Origin: Serripes groenlandicus
Lineage: Eukaryota; Mollusca; Bivalvia; Cardiida; Cardiidae
Direction: 5' to 3'
DNA: 64,000 nt
NCBI GenBank assembly: GCA_031761405.1
Contig: JASEVX010000011.1
Span: forward strand, 40,456,041 to 40,520,040
The position numbers were made by a program, and so were the translations under genes. This document shows positions 23,061-35,789 of this stretch, one piece after another. The notes beneath the pieces were generated by a model. It searched no databases. It had not been told where the DNA came from and was given only the letters and a program-made list of their open reading frames with translations. How positions within the stretch are numbered: the first letter of the stretch is position 1; each line of letters opens with the position of its first letter.

Positions 23061-24000
23061 TGATGAAAACCTTGGATTAAGTCACGTGCAAGGTAACCAA
23101 GAAACATCCTAATTTGCATAAACAACAATTTTCTGATTGGCTCAAGACGAATTTCGCGGGAATGTTAGCATTCAGTTCACTCACTAGGCTTTAAATGTTC
23201 ATGGTACATCTACACTCGTGTCCTAAAGTTAAACAGGATTAAATAAGTTTGATTGACAAGGAATTAATACAGTTCCTTAACATGATGTGACAGGTAAGTT
23301 ATCTTTCTGAAGACATTGTTTTACAATCTGTGAAATATATTAATGATTATTCAGAAATGCCCTCTTTTCGACTTTTCAACAGACGAGCAATGGCGGGCGC
23401 TCCTTGGACTTAATGTGGCACAGTTTTCCCTTCTGTATTTTCAAATTCTTTCGTTTTGTTGTCATAATTTATACAATTTCAAAATGTAGGAGAGGACATT
23501 TGAAAACAATGTGGCAAAAAGTTCATGATACTATCATTTGAAAGATGTCTTCTTCAGATTATTTAATAATTATACTTTCACTCTGATTTTCCACATATTT
23601 GTCCAGGTATTTTCAAAGGCAATAACTACAGATTTGTTCAATGTTTTCAAGGTCGGCTACATATCTATCGTATAGTTTGCAATTAGGAAAGAGTTAACGA
23701 ATGATTGATTAACTTGAAGAAAACATATTCAATGAGCAATTTCTTCCTTTGCCATAATGTTAACAGTTGTCATCTAATGGCGTCAGGAAGCGACTGTATG
23801 TAAGAAAGGGTTAAGAGTTGTCTGCTTTATGAATAGCTGATGCAATGATGTACTGTTTGAAAGATTGGATGAACAATTGATCACTTTCTTTCTTTCCACA
23901 ATGATTTCAAAGTTCCTAGAGTACAAAGGCATCACAATTTGTTTATATCGGGGATAGGGTCAGTATGTAAGTTGTTGCTTGAACTTTAGGGTAATAACAT

Positions 24001-24197
24001 TTACTGTACCATTTCCCACTTGTAGACACATCTGCAGCAGACTACTTTTGAAAACAGTGTGGCCAAACGGCCACAATTTCATTTTTTTCAACTTTATTAA
24101 ATACTTACACTTCCCAAAAAATATATTTTTGTTTATATGTTTTCAAAGGTGTGTGCTGCAGAGGGTGAAAATGCGTCTGTTTGAGGGAAAGGGTTAA
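24001..24197. mobile_element. TTAA-family foldback MITE, nearly complete
   Basis: Left arm: 'ccatttcccacttgtagaca', then 'tctgcagcagactacttttg' and 'gaaaacagtgtggcc'. Right arm in inverse: 'gttttcaaaggtgtgtgctg', 'cagagggtg', 'aaatgcgtctg' and GGGAAAGGGTTAA. This copy defines the two-armed structure best, together with 53519-53682. Confidence 0.65.
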
Positions 24198-24637
24198 GCA
24201 ATTTCGATTCAGTGGATGTAAAAATCATAAAAGTGTTAAAGAAGATCAATGCATCAGTATTACTGTTTAATAGTGTTTAATTGAACATCATGTAGCATTA
24301 TCTCCTTCAATGTGAACGCAACATTCTGATGTTCTATAATCCTTGTTTGACCGTCTAACCCTATGTTGTGGGGACTCGAAAAGAAATGTCTTTATTGACA
24401 CAAATCTTTTGAGAAATCTTGTTAGATAATAGGAGAAATCTTGTTTGGAAAAACAAGATTTGAGCAATTTCACCTTGTCTCGCACCATATTTCAAAAGTC
24501 ATACAAGAGAAATTATTCATATGTATTACAGAAAGGTGTGCTTAGAATCTGCAGCCGATGACTTTAAAAAACATCGAGGCAAAGAATTCTCTAGGAATGA
24601 AAGCATATTCATGTGGAAGAAATGTTTCACCCGGCAC

Positions 24638-26140
24638 ATCTTCCACTCAAAAGGTGCAATTGCTAGTCATTTATTCTGAAGTCGCTTTGTTGGAGTTTTA
24701 TGTCGTTTTGAAAATCCCTCCACTGGCTGCCGAGTTTTTAGAAAGTCTGTATCTGGAAAAAGGCTAAGGTCGTTAAATCTTTGACTTAATAGTTGTGAAA
24801 AGTGGCATCAAACAATATGCATGATGGAAATGGGTAACTGTGTTCACCGGGTTTCACACCCGTGCAGGCTACATTCTCAAATCAATAACTTTCATGTAAT
24901 CTTTTTCTCACATCCTCAAATCTCTTAAAATAACTATTCAATAGAGTTGAAAATATTTTGACAAAAGGAGCAATTGTTTATCATGTTTTCCAAATTTGTG
25001 TTTTAACCCTAGGTAATTTAAAGGGAAAATCTTACCCAGAAAGACTAATTGAACTTGGATTACCAACACTAGAATACAGAAGGCAAAGGACTGACTTAGT
25101 GTAGACATACAAACTAGTCAATGAAATAGACAAAAATTCGATGAAGCTTCTCAACATTTGCAGCGCTGTAGACAAGAGGGCATAAATATAAAATATACAA
25201 ACCAAGAGCAAATAAAGAAATAAGAAAAAACTGCTACAGTCATAGGGTTATCAATGACTGGAATAATCTCAAATCTCAAATAGTCGCGGCACCCTCACTT
25301 AATACATTCAAAGCGAGATTAAACAAACACTGGTATGTTACAAACAAATTCAATGCAAAATGTTATACTCCATACTAAAATAAATAAATAAAAATTAACA
25401 AATAAAAATTAAAGAATAATAAAAGGAGTTAATATCTAAGATTAAAGAAAGCAATAAAATAAATGAAAATGTATATGTAAATGTGTATAGTGTAAAAAAG
25501 TTTTTAATAGATTTTACTGTACAAAATAAAATAAATAAGTACATACAATAGTAGAAATAACAAACAAAAACAGTCTTGTATAAATAGACTGTAAACATTG
25601 TGATTTAATGAAATCACATAACTCAAATATGGGAAAACAAATAATAAAAGGACCAATAAAAGCATAAATGCTTATAAGCCATAAAACAGCTTATCAGGTT
25701 TCTAAAACTACATGAACTACATGCATTTAATTGTTTGGGTTTTAGGCTGTTTTTAATGTCCACATCACGTCCACACCCTTCTCCAGTGCTGTAATAACCG
25801 TCGTGTAATATAATTCAATATAGAGTTGAAAACATTGTGGCAAATGGAGCAATTGCTCATGTTCTTGGAAATTGTTTTGCTTGTTTTGTTGGGTTTCAAT
25901 GTCGGTTTGTACATTATTTTGGTCATCTCGGACACACTTCTGAAATAATTTTACAACTGTCCTCTAATACTTTCCCACTTACAAAAATATCTATGAATGA
26001 ACTATACAATCGAATTGAAAACATTGTTTCAAATAGAGCCGTTGTTCCTAATGATTTCAGAAGTGGTTTCTACTCTCAACAAACAAGATTTCTACCCAAA
26101 GGCAAAAAGATAAATTGCTCATGGTCGCATAGTAATCTTG
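24638..26140 (+). repeat. Left arm of a large inverted repeat
   Basis: This arm is complementary to 31938-33023. Matching blocks include 'atcttccactcaaaagg', 'aaaatccctccactggctgc', 'gggtttcacacccgtg', 'ttctccagtgctgtaataac' and 'gaagtggtttctactc'. Compared with the right arm it lacks about 390 bp near 24705 and has gained about 720 bp of LINE at about 25010-25730. The two arms enclose the 722-bp array. The 130-codon frame at 25837-26229 lies in this arm and is not preserved in the partner arm. Confidence 0.85.
25015..25730 (+). pseudogene. 5'-truncated LINE (non-LTR retrotransposon) 3' end
   Basis: Conceptual translation, with stops and frame changes, gives YPERLIELGLPTLEYRRQR, TYKLVNEID, then YSHRVINDWNNL-like sequence and FKARLNKHWYV. 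This is the C-terminal region that follows the reverse transcriptase in many CR1/Jockey-like elements. An AT-rich 3' segment follows ('aaataaataaataaaaatta' near 25380). The right arm of the inverted repeat lacks this block, so it entered after the arms formed. No catalytic residues remain. Confidence 0.75.
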
Positions 26141-26199
26141 TTTATATTTCAGACCTGTACATGCTTGTAGCACTCATGTCAAGATCAATAGCTTTGAAA

Positions 26200-26424
26200 C
26201 ACTGTGTAATGCCTGACGTCAGGTTTTGAATGCCATTAACTATCAATCTGTTTTCCTAGCCTAGTACTGCTAGTTACCCCTGCAGTCATGCACATTAATC
26301 ATGCCCAGATAAAAGCGAAATACTGTTTAAATTTGTGTTAAACATAACATTGACCGGAATGACATAAGAAGATATTGTGCGACTTTTCATTTTGTCACAA
26401 TGTCAAAAGTCGATTGCTGCAGAG
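26200..26424. repeat. Degenerate partial unit before the 722-bp array
   Basis: 'ttttcctagcctagtactgc', 'gcccagataaaagcgaaata' and 'gtgttaaacataacattgac' match the unit, with a short internal deletion. It is more diverged than the array copies, so it is older or outside homogenisation. Confidence 0.7.
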
Positions 26425-29400
26425 GCTTCAGAAAGCTTTGAGATCTACATGTGGGATATAGTTAATTATGCAAGGAAGGCTTTAAATGCCACTAAATCTT
26501 AATCTGTTTTCCTAGCCTAGAACTGTTAGTTACCCCTGCAGTTATCATGAATACGCATTACTTATGCCCAGATAGAAGCGAAAAACTGTTTATATTTGGT
26601 GTTAAACATAACATTGACCAGAGTGACATCATAACATTGATCATAAGGAGTAGTAACAGTAGTAATTCTGGTAAATTACCCAGGAAGCGCTGTGAAATAA
26701 CTGAAATTCCTACGGTCTTGCTTGAAGATATTGTGCGATTCATTTGAGAAGTGATCCTTTAAATGTTACATGCGTGCATTTCTACGGTGACATAAAGTTA
26801 ATTTTCTATTTGTCAGTTACACCCGTTTGAATGAAGTACAATAGAAAGTTAGCTTAAAATGTCTCTTTTTAAAATGTAAATTCAAAGTGAAATTAATAAT
26901 CAGGAGATCACTTTGTGATTGTTTTCGCACACATCTCTGCGAGAAACGCCAAACAACAGGGTCCGATCGTTATGCCTGGTCACTACAGTCCTTAACAATG
27001 GTATTCCCTCCATGGTGATTATGGTTTTGGGGGTAAGCATTACTTTCAAAAGTCGTCTGCATGATGTATAGGCTTAATATTTGCCTTTTAAAACATATAG
27101 ATTGAATAGGGTTTGGAGTTTGATAGCTGGAATTCATAGGTTATTGGCTTCAGAAAGCTTCGAGATCTACATGTGGGATATAGTTAATTATGCAAGGAAG
27201 GCTTTGAATGCCACTAAATCTTAATCTGTTTTCCTAGCCTAATACTGTTAGTTACCCCTGCAGTTATCATGAATACGCATTACTTATGCCCAGATAGAAG
27301 CGAAATACTGTTTATATTTGGTGTTAAACATAACATTGACCAGAGTGACATCATAACATTGATCATAAGGAGTAGTAACAGTAGTAATTCTGGTAAATTA
27401 CCCAGGAAGCGCTGTGAAATAACTGAAATTCCTACGGTCTTGCTTGGAAGATATTGTGCGATTCATTTGCGAAGTGATCCTTTAAATGTTACATGCGTGC
27501 ATTTCTACGGTGACATAAAGTTAATTTTCTATTTGTCAGTTACACCCGTTTGAATGAAGTACAATAGAAAGTTAGCTTAAAATGTCTCTTTTTAAATGTA
27601 AATTCAAAGTGAAATTAATAATCAGGAGATCACTTTGTGATTGTTTTCGCACACATCTCTGCGAGAAACACCAAACAACAGGGTCTGATCGTTATGCCTG
27701 GTCACTACAGTCCTTAACAATGGTATTCCCTCCATGGTGATTATGGTTTTTGGGGTAAGCATTACTTTCAAAAGTTGTCTGCATGATGGATAGGGTTAAT
27801 ATTTGCCTTTTAAAACATATAGATTGAATAGGGTTTGGAGTTTGATAGCTGGAATTCATAGGTTATTGGCTTCAGAAAGCTTCGAGATCTACATGTGGGA
27901 TATAGTTAATTATGCAAGGAAGGCTTTGAATGCCACTAAATCTTAATCTGTTTTCCTAGCCTAGTACTGTTAGTTACCCCTGCAGTTATCATGAATACGC
28001 ATTACTTATGCCCAGATAGAAGCGAAATACTGTTTATATTTGGTGTTAAACATAACATTGACCAGAGTGACATCATAACATTGATCATAAGGAGTAGTAA
28101 CAGTAGTAATTCTGGTAAATTACCCAGGAAGCGCTGTGAAATAACTGAAATTCCTACGGTCTTGCTTGGAAGATATTGTGCGATTCATTTGCGAAGTGAT
28201 CCTTTAAATGTTACATGCGTGCATTTCTACGGTGACATAAAGTTAATTTTCTATTTGTCAGTTACACCCGTTTGAATGAAGTACAATAGAAAGTTAGCTT
28301 AAAATGTCTCTTTTTAAATGTAAATTCAAAGTGAAATTAATAATCAGGAGATCACTTTGTGATTGTTTTCGCACACATCTCTGCGAGAAACACCAAACAA
28401 CAGGGTCTGATCGTTATGCCTGGTCACTACAGTCCTTAACAATGGTATTCCCTCCATGGTGATTATGGTTTTTGGGGTAAGCATTACTTTCAAAAGTTGT
28501 CTGCATGATGGATAGGGTTAATATTTGCCTTTTAAAACATATAGATTGAATAGGGTTTGGAGTTTGATAGCTGGAATTCATAGGTTATTGGCTTCAGAAA
28601 GCTTCGAGATCTACATGTGGGATATAGTTAATTATGCAAGGAAGGCTTTGAATGCCACTAAATCTTAATCTGTTTTCCTAGCCTAGTACTGTTAGTTACC
28701 CCTGCAGTTATCATGAATACGCATTACTTATGCCCAGATAGAAGCGAAATACTGTTTATATTTGGTGTTAAACATAACATTGACCAGAGTGACATCATAA
28801 CATTGATCATAAGGAGTAGTAACAGTAGTAATTCTGGTAAATTACCCAGGAAGCGCTGTGAAATAACTGAAATTCCTACGGTCTTGCTTGAAGATATTGT
28901 GCGATTCATTTGCGAAGTGATCCTTTAAATGTTACATGCGTGCATTTCTACGGTGACATAAAGTTAATTTTCTATTTGTCAGTTACACCCGTTTGAATGA
29001 AGTACAATAGAAAGTTAGCTTAAAATGTCTCTTTTTAAATGTAAATTCAAAGTGGAATTAATAATCAGAAGATCACTTTGTGATTGTTTTCGCACACATC
29101 TCTGCGAGAAACACCAAACAACAGGGTCTGATCGTTATGCCTGGTCACTACAGTCCTTATTAACAATGGTATTCCCTCCATGGTGATTATGGTTTTTGGG
29201 GTAAGCATTACTTTCAAAAGTTGTCTGCATGATGGATAGTGTTAATATTTGCCTTTTAAAACATATAGATTGAATAGGGTTTGGAGTTTGATAGCTGGAA
29301 TTCATAGGTTATTGGCTTCAGAAAGCTTCGAGATCTACATGTGGGATATAGTTAATTATGCAAGGAAGGCTTTGAATGCCACTAAATCTTAATCTGTTTT

Positions 29401-31935
29401 CCTAGCCTAGTACTGTTAGTTACCCCTGCAGTTATCATGAATACGCATTACTTATGCCCAGATAGAAGCGAAATACTGTTTATATTTGGTGTTAAACATA
29501 ACATTGACCAGAGTGACATCATAACATTGATCATAAGGAGTAGTAACAGTAGTAATTCTGGTAAATTACCCAGGAAGCGCTGTGAAATAACTGAAATTCC
29601 TACGGTCTTGCTTGGAAGATATTGTGCGATTCATTTGCGAAGTGATCCTTTAAATGTTACATGCGTGCATTTCTACGGTGACATAAAGTTAATTTTCTAT
29701 TTGTCAGTTACACCCGTTTGAATGAAGTACAATAGAAAGTTAGCTTAAAATGTCTCTTTTTAAATGTAAATTCAAAGTGGAATTAATAATCAGGAGATCA
29801 CTTTGTGATTGTTTTCGCACACATCTCTGCGAGAAACACCAAACAACAGGGTCTGATCGTTATGCCTGGTCACTACAGTCCTTAACAATGGTATTTCCTC
29901 CATGGTGATTATGGTTTTTGGGGTAAGCATTACTTTCAAAAGTTGTCTGCATGATGGATAGGGTTAATATTTGCCTTTTAAAACATATAGATTGAATAGG
30001 GTTTGGAGTTTGATAGCTGGAATTCATAGGTTATTGGCTTCAGAAAGCTTCGAGATCTACATGTGGGATGTAGTTAATTATGCAAGGAAGGCTTTGAATG
30101 CCACTAAATCTTAATCTGTTTTCCTAGCCTAGTACTCTTAGTTACCCCTGCAGTTATCATGAATACGCATTACTTATGCCCAGATAGAAGCGAAATACTG
30201 TTTATATTTGGTGTTAAACATAACATTGACCAGAGTGACATCATAACATTGATCATAAGGAGTAGTAACAGTAGTAATTCTGGTAAATTACCCAGGAAGC
30301 GCTGTGAAATAACTGAAATTCCTACGGTCTTGCTTGGAAGATATTGTGCGATTCATTTGCGAAGTGATCCTTTAAATGTTACATGCGTGCATTTCTACGG
30401 TGACATAAAGTTAATTTTCTATTTGTCAGTTACACCCGTTTGAATGAAGTACAATAGAAAGTTAGCTTAAAATGTCTCTTTTTAAATGTAAATTCAAAGT
30501 GAAATTAATAATCAGGAGATCACTTTGTGATTGTTTTCGCACATATCTCGGCGACAAACACCAAACAACAGGGTCTGATCGTTATGCCTGGTCACTACAG
30601 TCCTTAACAATGGTATTCCCTCCATGGTGATTATGGTTTTGGGGGTAAGCATTACTTTCAAAAGTTGTCTGCATGATGGATAGGGTTAATATTTGCCTTT
30701 TAAAACATATAGATTGAATAGGGTTTGGAGTTTGATAGCTGGAATTCATAGGTTATTGGCTTCAGAAAGCTTCGAGATCTACATGTGGGATATAGTTAAT
30801 TATGCAAGGAAGGCTTTGAATGCCACTAAATCTTAATCTGTTTTCCTAGCCTAGTACTGTTAGTTACCCCTGCAGTTATCATGAATACGCATTACTTATG
30901 CCCAGATAGTTCTTCTAAGCGAAATACTGTTTATATTTGGTGTTAAACATAACATTGACCAGAGTGACATCATAACATTGATCATAAGGAGTAGTAACAG
31001 TAGTAATTCTGGTAAATTACCCAGGAAGCGCTGTGAAATAACTGAAATTCCTACGGTCTTGCTTGAAGATATTGTGCGATTCATTTGCGAAGTGATCCTT
31101 TAAATGTTACATGCGTGCATTTCTACGGTGACATAAAGTTAATTTTCTATGTGTCAGTTACACCCGTTTGAATGAAGTACAATAGAAAGTTAGCTTAAAA
31201 TGTCTCTTTTTAAATGTAAATTCAAAGTGAAATTAATAATCAGGAGATCACTTTGTGATTGTTTTCGCACACATCTCTGCGAGAAACACCAAACAACAGG
31301 GTCTGATCGTTATGCCTGGTCACTACAGTCCTTAACAATGGTATTCCCTCCATGGGGATTATGGTTTTTGGGGTAAGCATTAAAAGTTGTCTGCATGATG
31401 GATAGGGTTAATATTTGCCTTTTAAAACATATAGATTGAATAGGGTTTGAAGTTTGATAGCTGGAATTCATAGGTTATTGGCTTGAAGATATTGTGCGAC
31501 ATTTCCTTTTGACACAATGTCAAAAGTCGATTGCTGCAGAGGTTTCAGAAAGCCTCGAGATCTACATGTGGGATATAGTTAATTATGCAAGGAAGACTTT
31601 GAATGCTACTCAATATTAATCTGTTTTCCTCGCCTAGTACTTTTAGTTAATCTGCAGTTATCATTAATAAGCATTAATTATGCCCAGATAAAAGCGAAAT
31701 ACTGTTTCAACTTTGTGTTAAACATAACATTGACCAGAGTGACATCATAACATTGATCATAAGGAGTAGTAACAATAGTAATTCTGTTAAATTACCCAGG
31801 AAGCGCTGTGAAATAACTGAAATTCCCACGGTCTTGCTTGAAGATATTGTGCGATTCATTTGCGAAGTGATCCTTTAAATGTTACATGCGTGCATTTCTA
31901 CGGTGACATAAAGTTAATTTTCTGTTTGTTAGTTA
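26425..31935. repeat. 722-bp tandem array, seven near-identical units plus a degenerate one
   Basis: Taking 'gcttcagaaagct' as origin, units start at 26425, 27147, 27869, 28591, 29315, 30037 and 30759. An eighth, decayed and shorter, begins about 31542. Spacings are 722 or 724; unit 7 has a 9-bp insertion at about 30910. A 94-codon frame (first at 27269-27553, then 27991, 29437 and 30159) is open in units 2, 3, 5 and 6. Units 1, 4 and 7 lack one G (CTTGAAGAT instead of CTTGGAAGAT), which truncates it. The translation resembles nothing I know, so I do not call it a gene. Confidence 0.95.
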
Positions 31936-31937
31936 CA

Positions 31938-33023
31938 CAAGATTACTATGCGACCATGAGCAATTTGTGCTTTTGCCTTTGGGTAGAAGTCTTGTTTGTT
32001 GGGAGTAGAAACCACTTCTGAAAGCATTAGGAACAACAGCTCTACAGTTATACAATTATTTCAGAAGTGTGTCTGATATGACCAAAATAATGTTTAAACC
32101 GACATTGAAACCCAACAAAACAAGCAAAACAACTTCCAAAAACATGAGCAATTGCTCCATTTGCCACAATGTTTTCAACTCTATATTAAATTATATTACA
32201 TGAAGGTTATTACAGCACTGGAGAAGGGTGTGGATGTGATGTGATCATTAAAAACAACTTAAACCAACAATTCAAACAACTTTGGAAAACATGATAAACA
32301 ATTGCCCCTTTTGCCAAAATATTTTCAACTATTGAATAGTTATTTTAAGAGATTTGAGGATGTGAGAAAAAGATTACATGAAAGTTATTGATTTGAGAAT
32401 GTGGCCAGCACGGGTGTGAAACCCGTTGAACACAGTTACCCATTTCCATCATGCATATTGTTTTATGCCACTTCACAACTATTAAGTCAGATTTAACGAC
32501 CTTAGCCATTTCCCAGATACAGACACTTTCTGAAAACTCGGCAGCCAGTGGAGGGATTTTTGAAAGAAATAAGTAAACAGTTGCCGTTGGATGATTGAAG
32601 TCATGTTCAAAACATTAGAAAACTATAACTACTTCTGAAAACATGATCAATTGCTCCGTTTGCTACAATGCTTTCCACTCTATTGAATAATGTATTCATA
32701 TATTTCTGTATGTAGGAAAGGGTAAGAGGAAAGCTATAACGGCAAAATGGAAAAATGTTTAGCTGTGATATGACTGAAATAGGGATCAAAACAGCAGTAA
32801 CCCTCAATAAAACAAACTAAATAACTTCTGAAACCAATTGCTCCTTATGCAACAATGTGTTCAACTGTATTGAACTGTTACTTTAGAGATGTGTTTGTGG
32901 GAGAGACCTACAGAAATATCTTACAGCCTTGAAGAAAGGTCTGGCCATGATAGATATTATGTTCAAAACAACATAAAACGACTTCAGAATAAATGACTAG
33001 CAATTGCGCCTTTTGAGTGGAAG
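31938..33023 (-). repeat. Right arm of the large inverted repeat
   Basis: Reverse complement of 24638-26140 without the LINE. It starts 'caagattactatgcgaccat' and ends 'gagtggaagat'. It keeps about 390 bp (about 32560-32950) missing from the left arm, so it is closer to the ancestral form. It contains TTAA-family MITE arms ('caattgctccatttgccaca', 'atgttttcaactct'). Confidence 0.85.
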
Positions 33024-33620
33024 ATAGAAGATAACTTGGTGTTAAACATAACATTGACCAGAGTGACATCATAACATGGATCATAAGGAGTAGTAACAGT
33101 AGTAATTCTGGTAAATTACCCAGGAAGCGCTGTGAAATAACTGAAATTCCTACGGCCTTGCTTGAAGATATTGTGCGATTCATTTGCGAAGTTATCCTTT
33201 AAATGGTACATGCATGCATTTCTACGGTGACATAAAGTTAATTTTCTGTATGTCAGTTACACCGGTTTGTTTAAATGAAGTACAATAGAATTAGCTTAAA
33301 ATGTCTATCAATGTGAAATTAATAATCAGATAACTTTGTAATTGTTATCGCACATATCTCAGAGAGTAAGCAGCGAGAAACACCAAACAACGGGGTCTGA
33401 TCTCTATGCCTGGTCACTACAGTCCTTAACAATGGTATTCCCTCATTGGTATTTATCATTTTAGGATAAGCATTACTTTCAAAAGTCGTCTGCATGATGG
33501 ATAGGGTTAACCCCTTTCAAATACATTAATATTTGCCCTTTAAAACATAATTATTGAATAAGGTTGAGAGTATGATAGCTAACATTTATAGGTTATTGGC
33601 TTGAGAATAGTGTGCGATTC
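33024..33620 (+). repeat. Further diverged unit of the 722-bp family beyond the right arm
   Basis: 'gtgttaaacataacattgac' through 'gataagcattactttcaaaa' and 'gtctgcatgatggatagggt' follow the array unit in the same direction, with many substitutions and short indels. Its presence outside the inverted arm suggests the arm was inserted into, or recombined with, an older array. Confidence 0.75.
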
Positions 33621-33739
33621 ATGTGTTACATAGTGACACCCTCAATATCATTGACCATAGTGACATTCAAAGTGATTTTAAATGGTTAGCCCATAACTAA
33701 AGGATTTAAATCGACCAAATAATCACAAACAACAACGAG

Positions 33740-33910
33740 CATGTTTGTCTGTGGTGCAGTAGATTGCAGGTTCAATCCCCGCTCAGGTCATGCCGAATAC
33801 CTTTACAAATGGGTAATGGGAAACTTTCTTTGACATTCAGTGTTGTGAAGTGAGCATTACGACCGACTCGCTGGTGTCTGTCTGTTAAATGGACCAGCAA
33901 TACTGGTAAA
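33740..33910 (+). mobile_element. tRNA-derived SINE, fullest copy
   Basis: A tRNA-like head with B box 'caggttcaatccccgct' (about 33767-33783) is followed by 'gccgaatacctttaca' and a body with 'gtgagcattacgaccgactc'. The body matches, in inverse, the fragments at 10640 and 20885. No poly-A tail is clear. Confidence 0.5.
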
Positions 33911-33949
33911 TGATATTCCCCCATGTATTTGGTTTCAAAGTCGTCTGCT

Positions 33950-34160
33950 GCCTTATTTTTTTTATTTCATAAACCTGGGGTTGTACAAGTCGGTGAATCT
34001 ACTCGGAAGAAAAAGTGTCAATTTACAGATCTAACAAAAGTCTAGTAGGTAGGTACATTACAATAATAAACTAGAACTATCACTGAATGTGATTAATACC
34101 CCGAAAGCCGCCCTGATCGGAAATGGTGGTAGCTTGTCATATTTAGGTGTCATTTAGAAA
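33950..34160. repeat. Dispersed repeat with a 31-bp block shared with 50761-50791
   Basis: 34069-34099 is the exact reverse complement of 50761-50791 ('gtattaatcacattcagtga' plus 'tagttctagtt'). The similarity continues more weakly through 'ccgaaagccgccctgatcgg'. Probably the end of an uncharacterised transposon. Confidence 0.6.
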
Positions 34161-35200
34161 TGGCACTTACATATATATGTCAACAATGTTATGGATCGGG
34201 TTATTATTGTTTTATTCATTTTTGGACTGTCTTGGTTAAAACTAGAAAATAGAGCTTTTTTTAATTGTGTTTAATGGCAATCAATTTTGTTTTATTAAAA
34301 CCCATTGGGTAATTGAGCAGTTACACTGAGGACGAGAAAAAGTAATTAAGGGCAATAACTCTGTAATAAACTCTGACTTATGGTTCTCATACAATGCGTA
34401 TGTCCAATGTCGTTTTCATCGAATCAGATGAAAATTCATTTTCTTCCTTATGTTGAGTGACATCTAGAGGATATATACATGTACTGCAATAGTCCAAAGC
34501 TACCAAGAAAGTCAACCTACGTACACATCCACCTTGTGTATCCATACTACATCTCAAGATCAGACGTCAGACAACTGCATGGTAAACTAGGATAGGTTCG
34601 CTAATGTTGGTCACCAAAATGTCATGGGTTTTCGTGACTGAAAAAAAATGACATTTTAAATACTGTGGTAAATGGAGAAATGCTCAGCATCAGCAATTTC
34701 CTTTTACAATAATGTTTTCAACTCTATTCAATTGGCATTTTCAAAAGGCTGTCCATATTCTTACCCAGATGTTTTAAGGTTTTATTCCACAGATATGTTG
34801 TCATTGTGGGAAAAGTTTTTAAAGTAGAATGATTATCTTGTGACCATTTTGTTTCAAAATAACTTCATTTCAAAAGCTAGTGGAAGCTCTTAACGTTTCA
34901 AATGTCGATAAATTCGAGTCATGTGGACGTATGGTACCTTCTTTTCTTATTTAAATAATATCATTAAGACGAGATACTTATGTACTTTCAGTTTGGCTTG
35001 GATGATTAAACACCCAACAATGCTACCCAAACCTGGTGTTGTACCCGCTTTGTATTCACCAATTCAACGAAGATCAAACGTCCGAAGTACAGTAACCTAC
35101 ATGATAAACCGATGGATTCCCAGGACAATTAAAAACAAGAAGAAATAACGAGATTAATAACTTTAGTCAGCAAAATTATCCATCTGGAAAAAAATCTGAA
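34161..35200. other. Spacer with MITE arms, no supported gene
   Basis: TTAA-family arm pieces occur near 34700-34830 ('caataatgttttcaactcta', 'gtgggaaaag'). The 75-codon frame at 34921-35148 might be an upstream part of the LINE relic that follows, but I could not align it to a known domain. Confidence 0.35.
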
Positions 35201-35229
35201 ATTCGAAGAAGTGGGTACTAGTGTATCTA

Positions 35230-35785
35230 ATGATAATATAGAATTGACAATATGATTTATTAGATTATGGGATCTGAGATCAGATATCATGTTAAAAAAT
35301 ATCAAATTGAAAGCGATAGTAAGGTCTAGTTTTTGTGACCCGTCCTTTGCAGATGATATTTCACTTTTAACGTTGTCTAGAGTAGTAAATCCTTACAAGA
35401 TATGATCAACATGTGACATCAGTATTCTTGTGTATAGAGATTCCAATATAATCCAACTAAGTGCACCATTGTCACTTTTAACGAACTTAAGCGAGCATTT
35501 GCACGCAGATCACGGTCCTGGTTTGTTGGTAACGAAGAAGTTCAAGAGAAAGGCGAGTTCGTCTTCTTAGGCATTCTTTGAAACAAATACAGCAGTTCAA
35601 CCTCGATAATTAAACATGTTGATAGAAAAATAAGAGGTACCTTTTTCGGTATGATTATAGAGGGATTACATATTATGACTAGTCTACATAATGTTACAGG
35701 ATCTTTCTGACCGTGATCGTCTGACCCTGGAAAGGTCACATCGACTCTGCCTCAAACAAATTCAGGGACTACAAGAACATCCATT
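35230..35785 (+). pseudogene. LINE reverse-transcriptase relic (FADD motif)
   Basis: A plus-strand frame gives CDPSFADDISLLTLSR, in which FADD corresponds to the catalytic Y/FADD box of non-LTR reverse transcriptases. After frame changes it reads WFVGNEEVQEKGEFVFLGIL, then HVDRKIRGTFFGMIIEGLH and DRDRLTLERSHRLCLKQIQG, all in the order expected downstream of the RT box in this LINE type. Stops and indels break every frame. Upstream RT motifs and the endonuclease are absent, so it is a truncated dead copy. It directly abuts the satellite at 35790. Confidence 0.8.
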
Positions 35786-35789
35786 TTTC

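Noticed and set aside
26425..31935. CRISPR-like array
   Set aside because: Units are 722 bp, repeated end to end without short repeats and unique spacers.
33750..33800. Functional tRNA gene
   Set aside because: Only the B-box side is convincing; no acceptor stem and the body matches SINE fragments elsewhere in the window.
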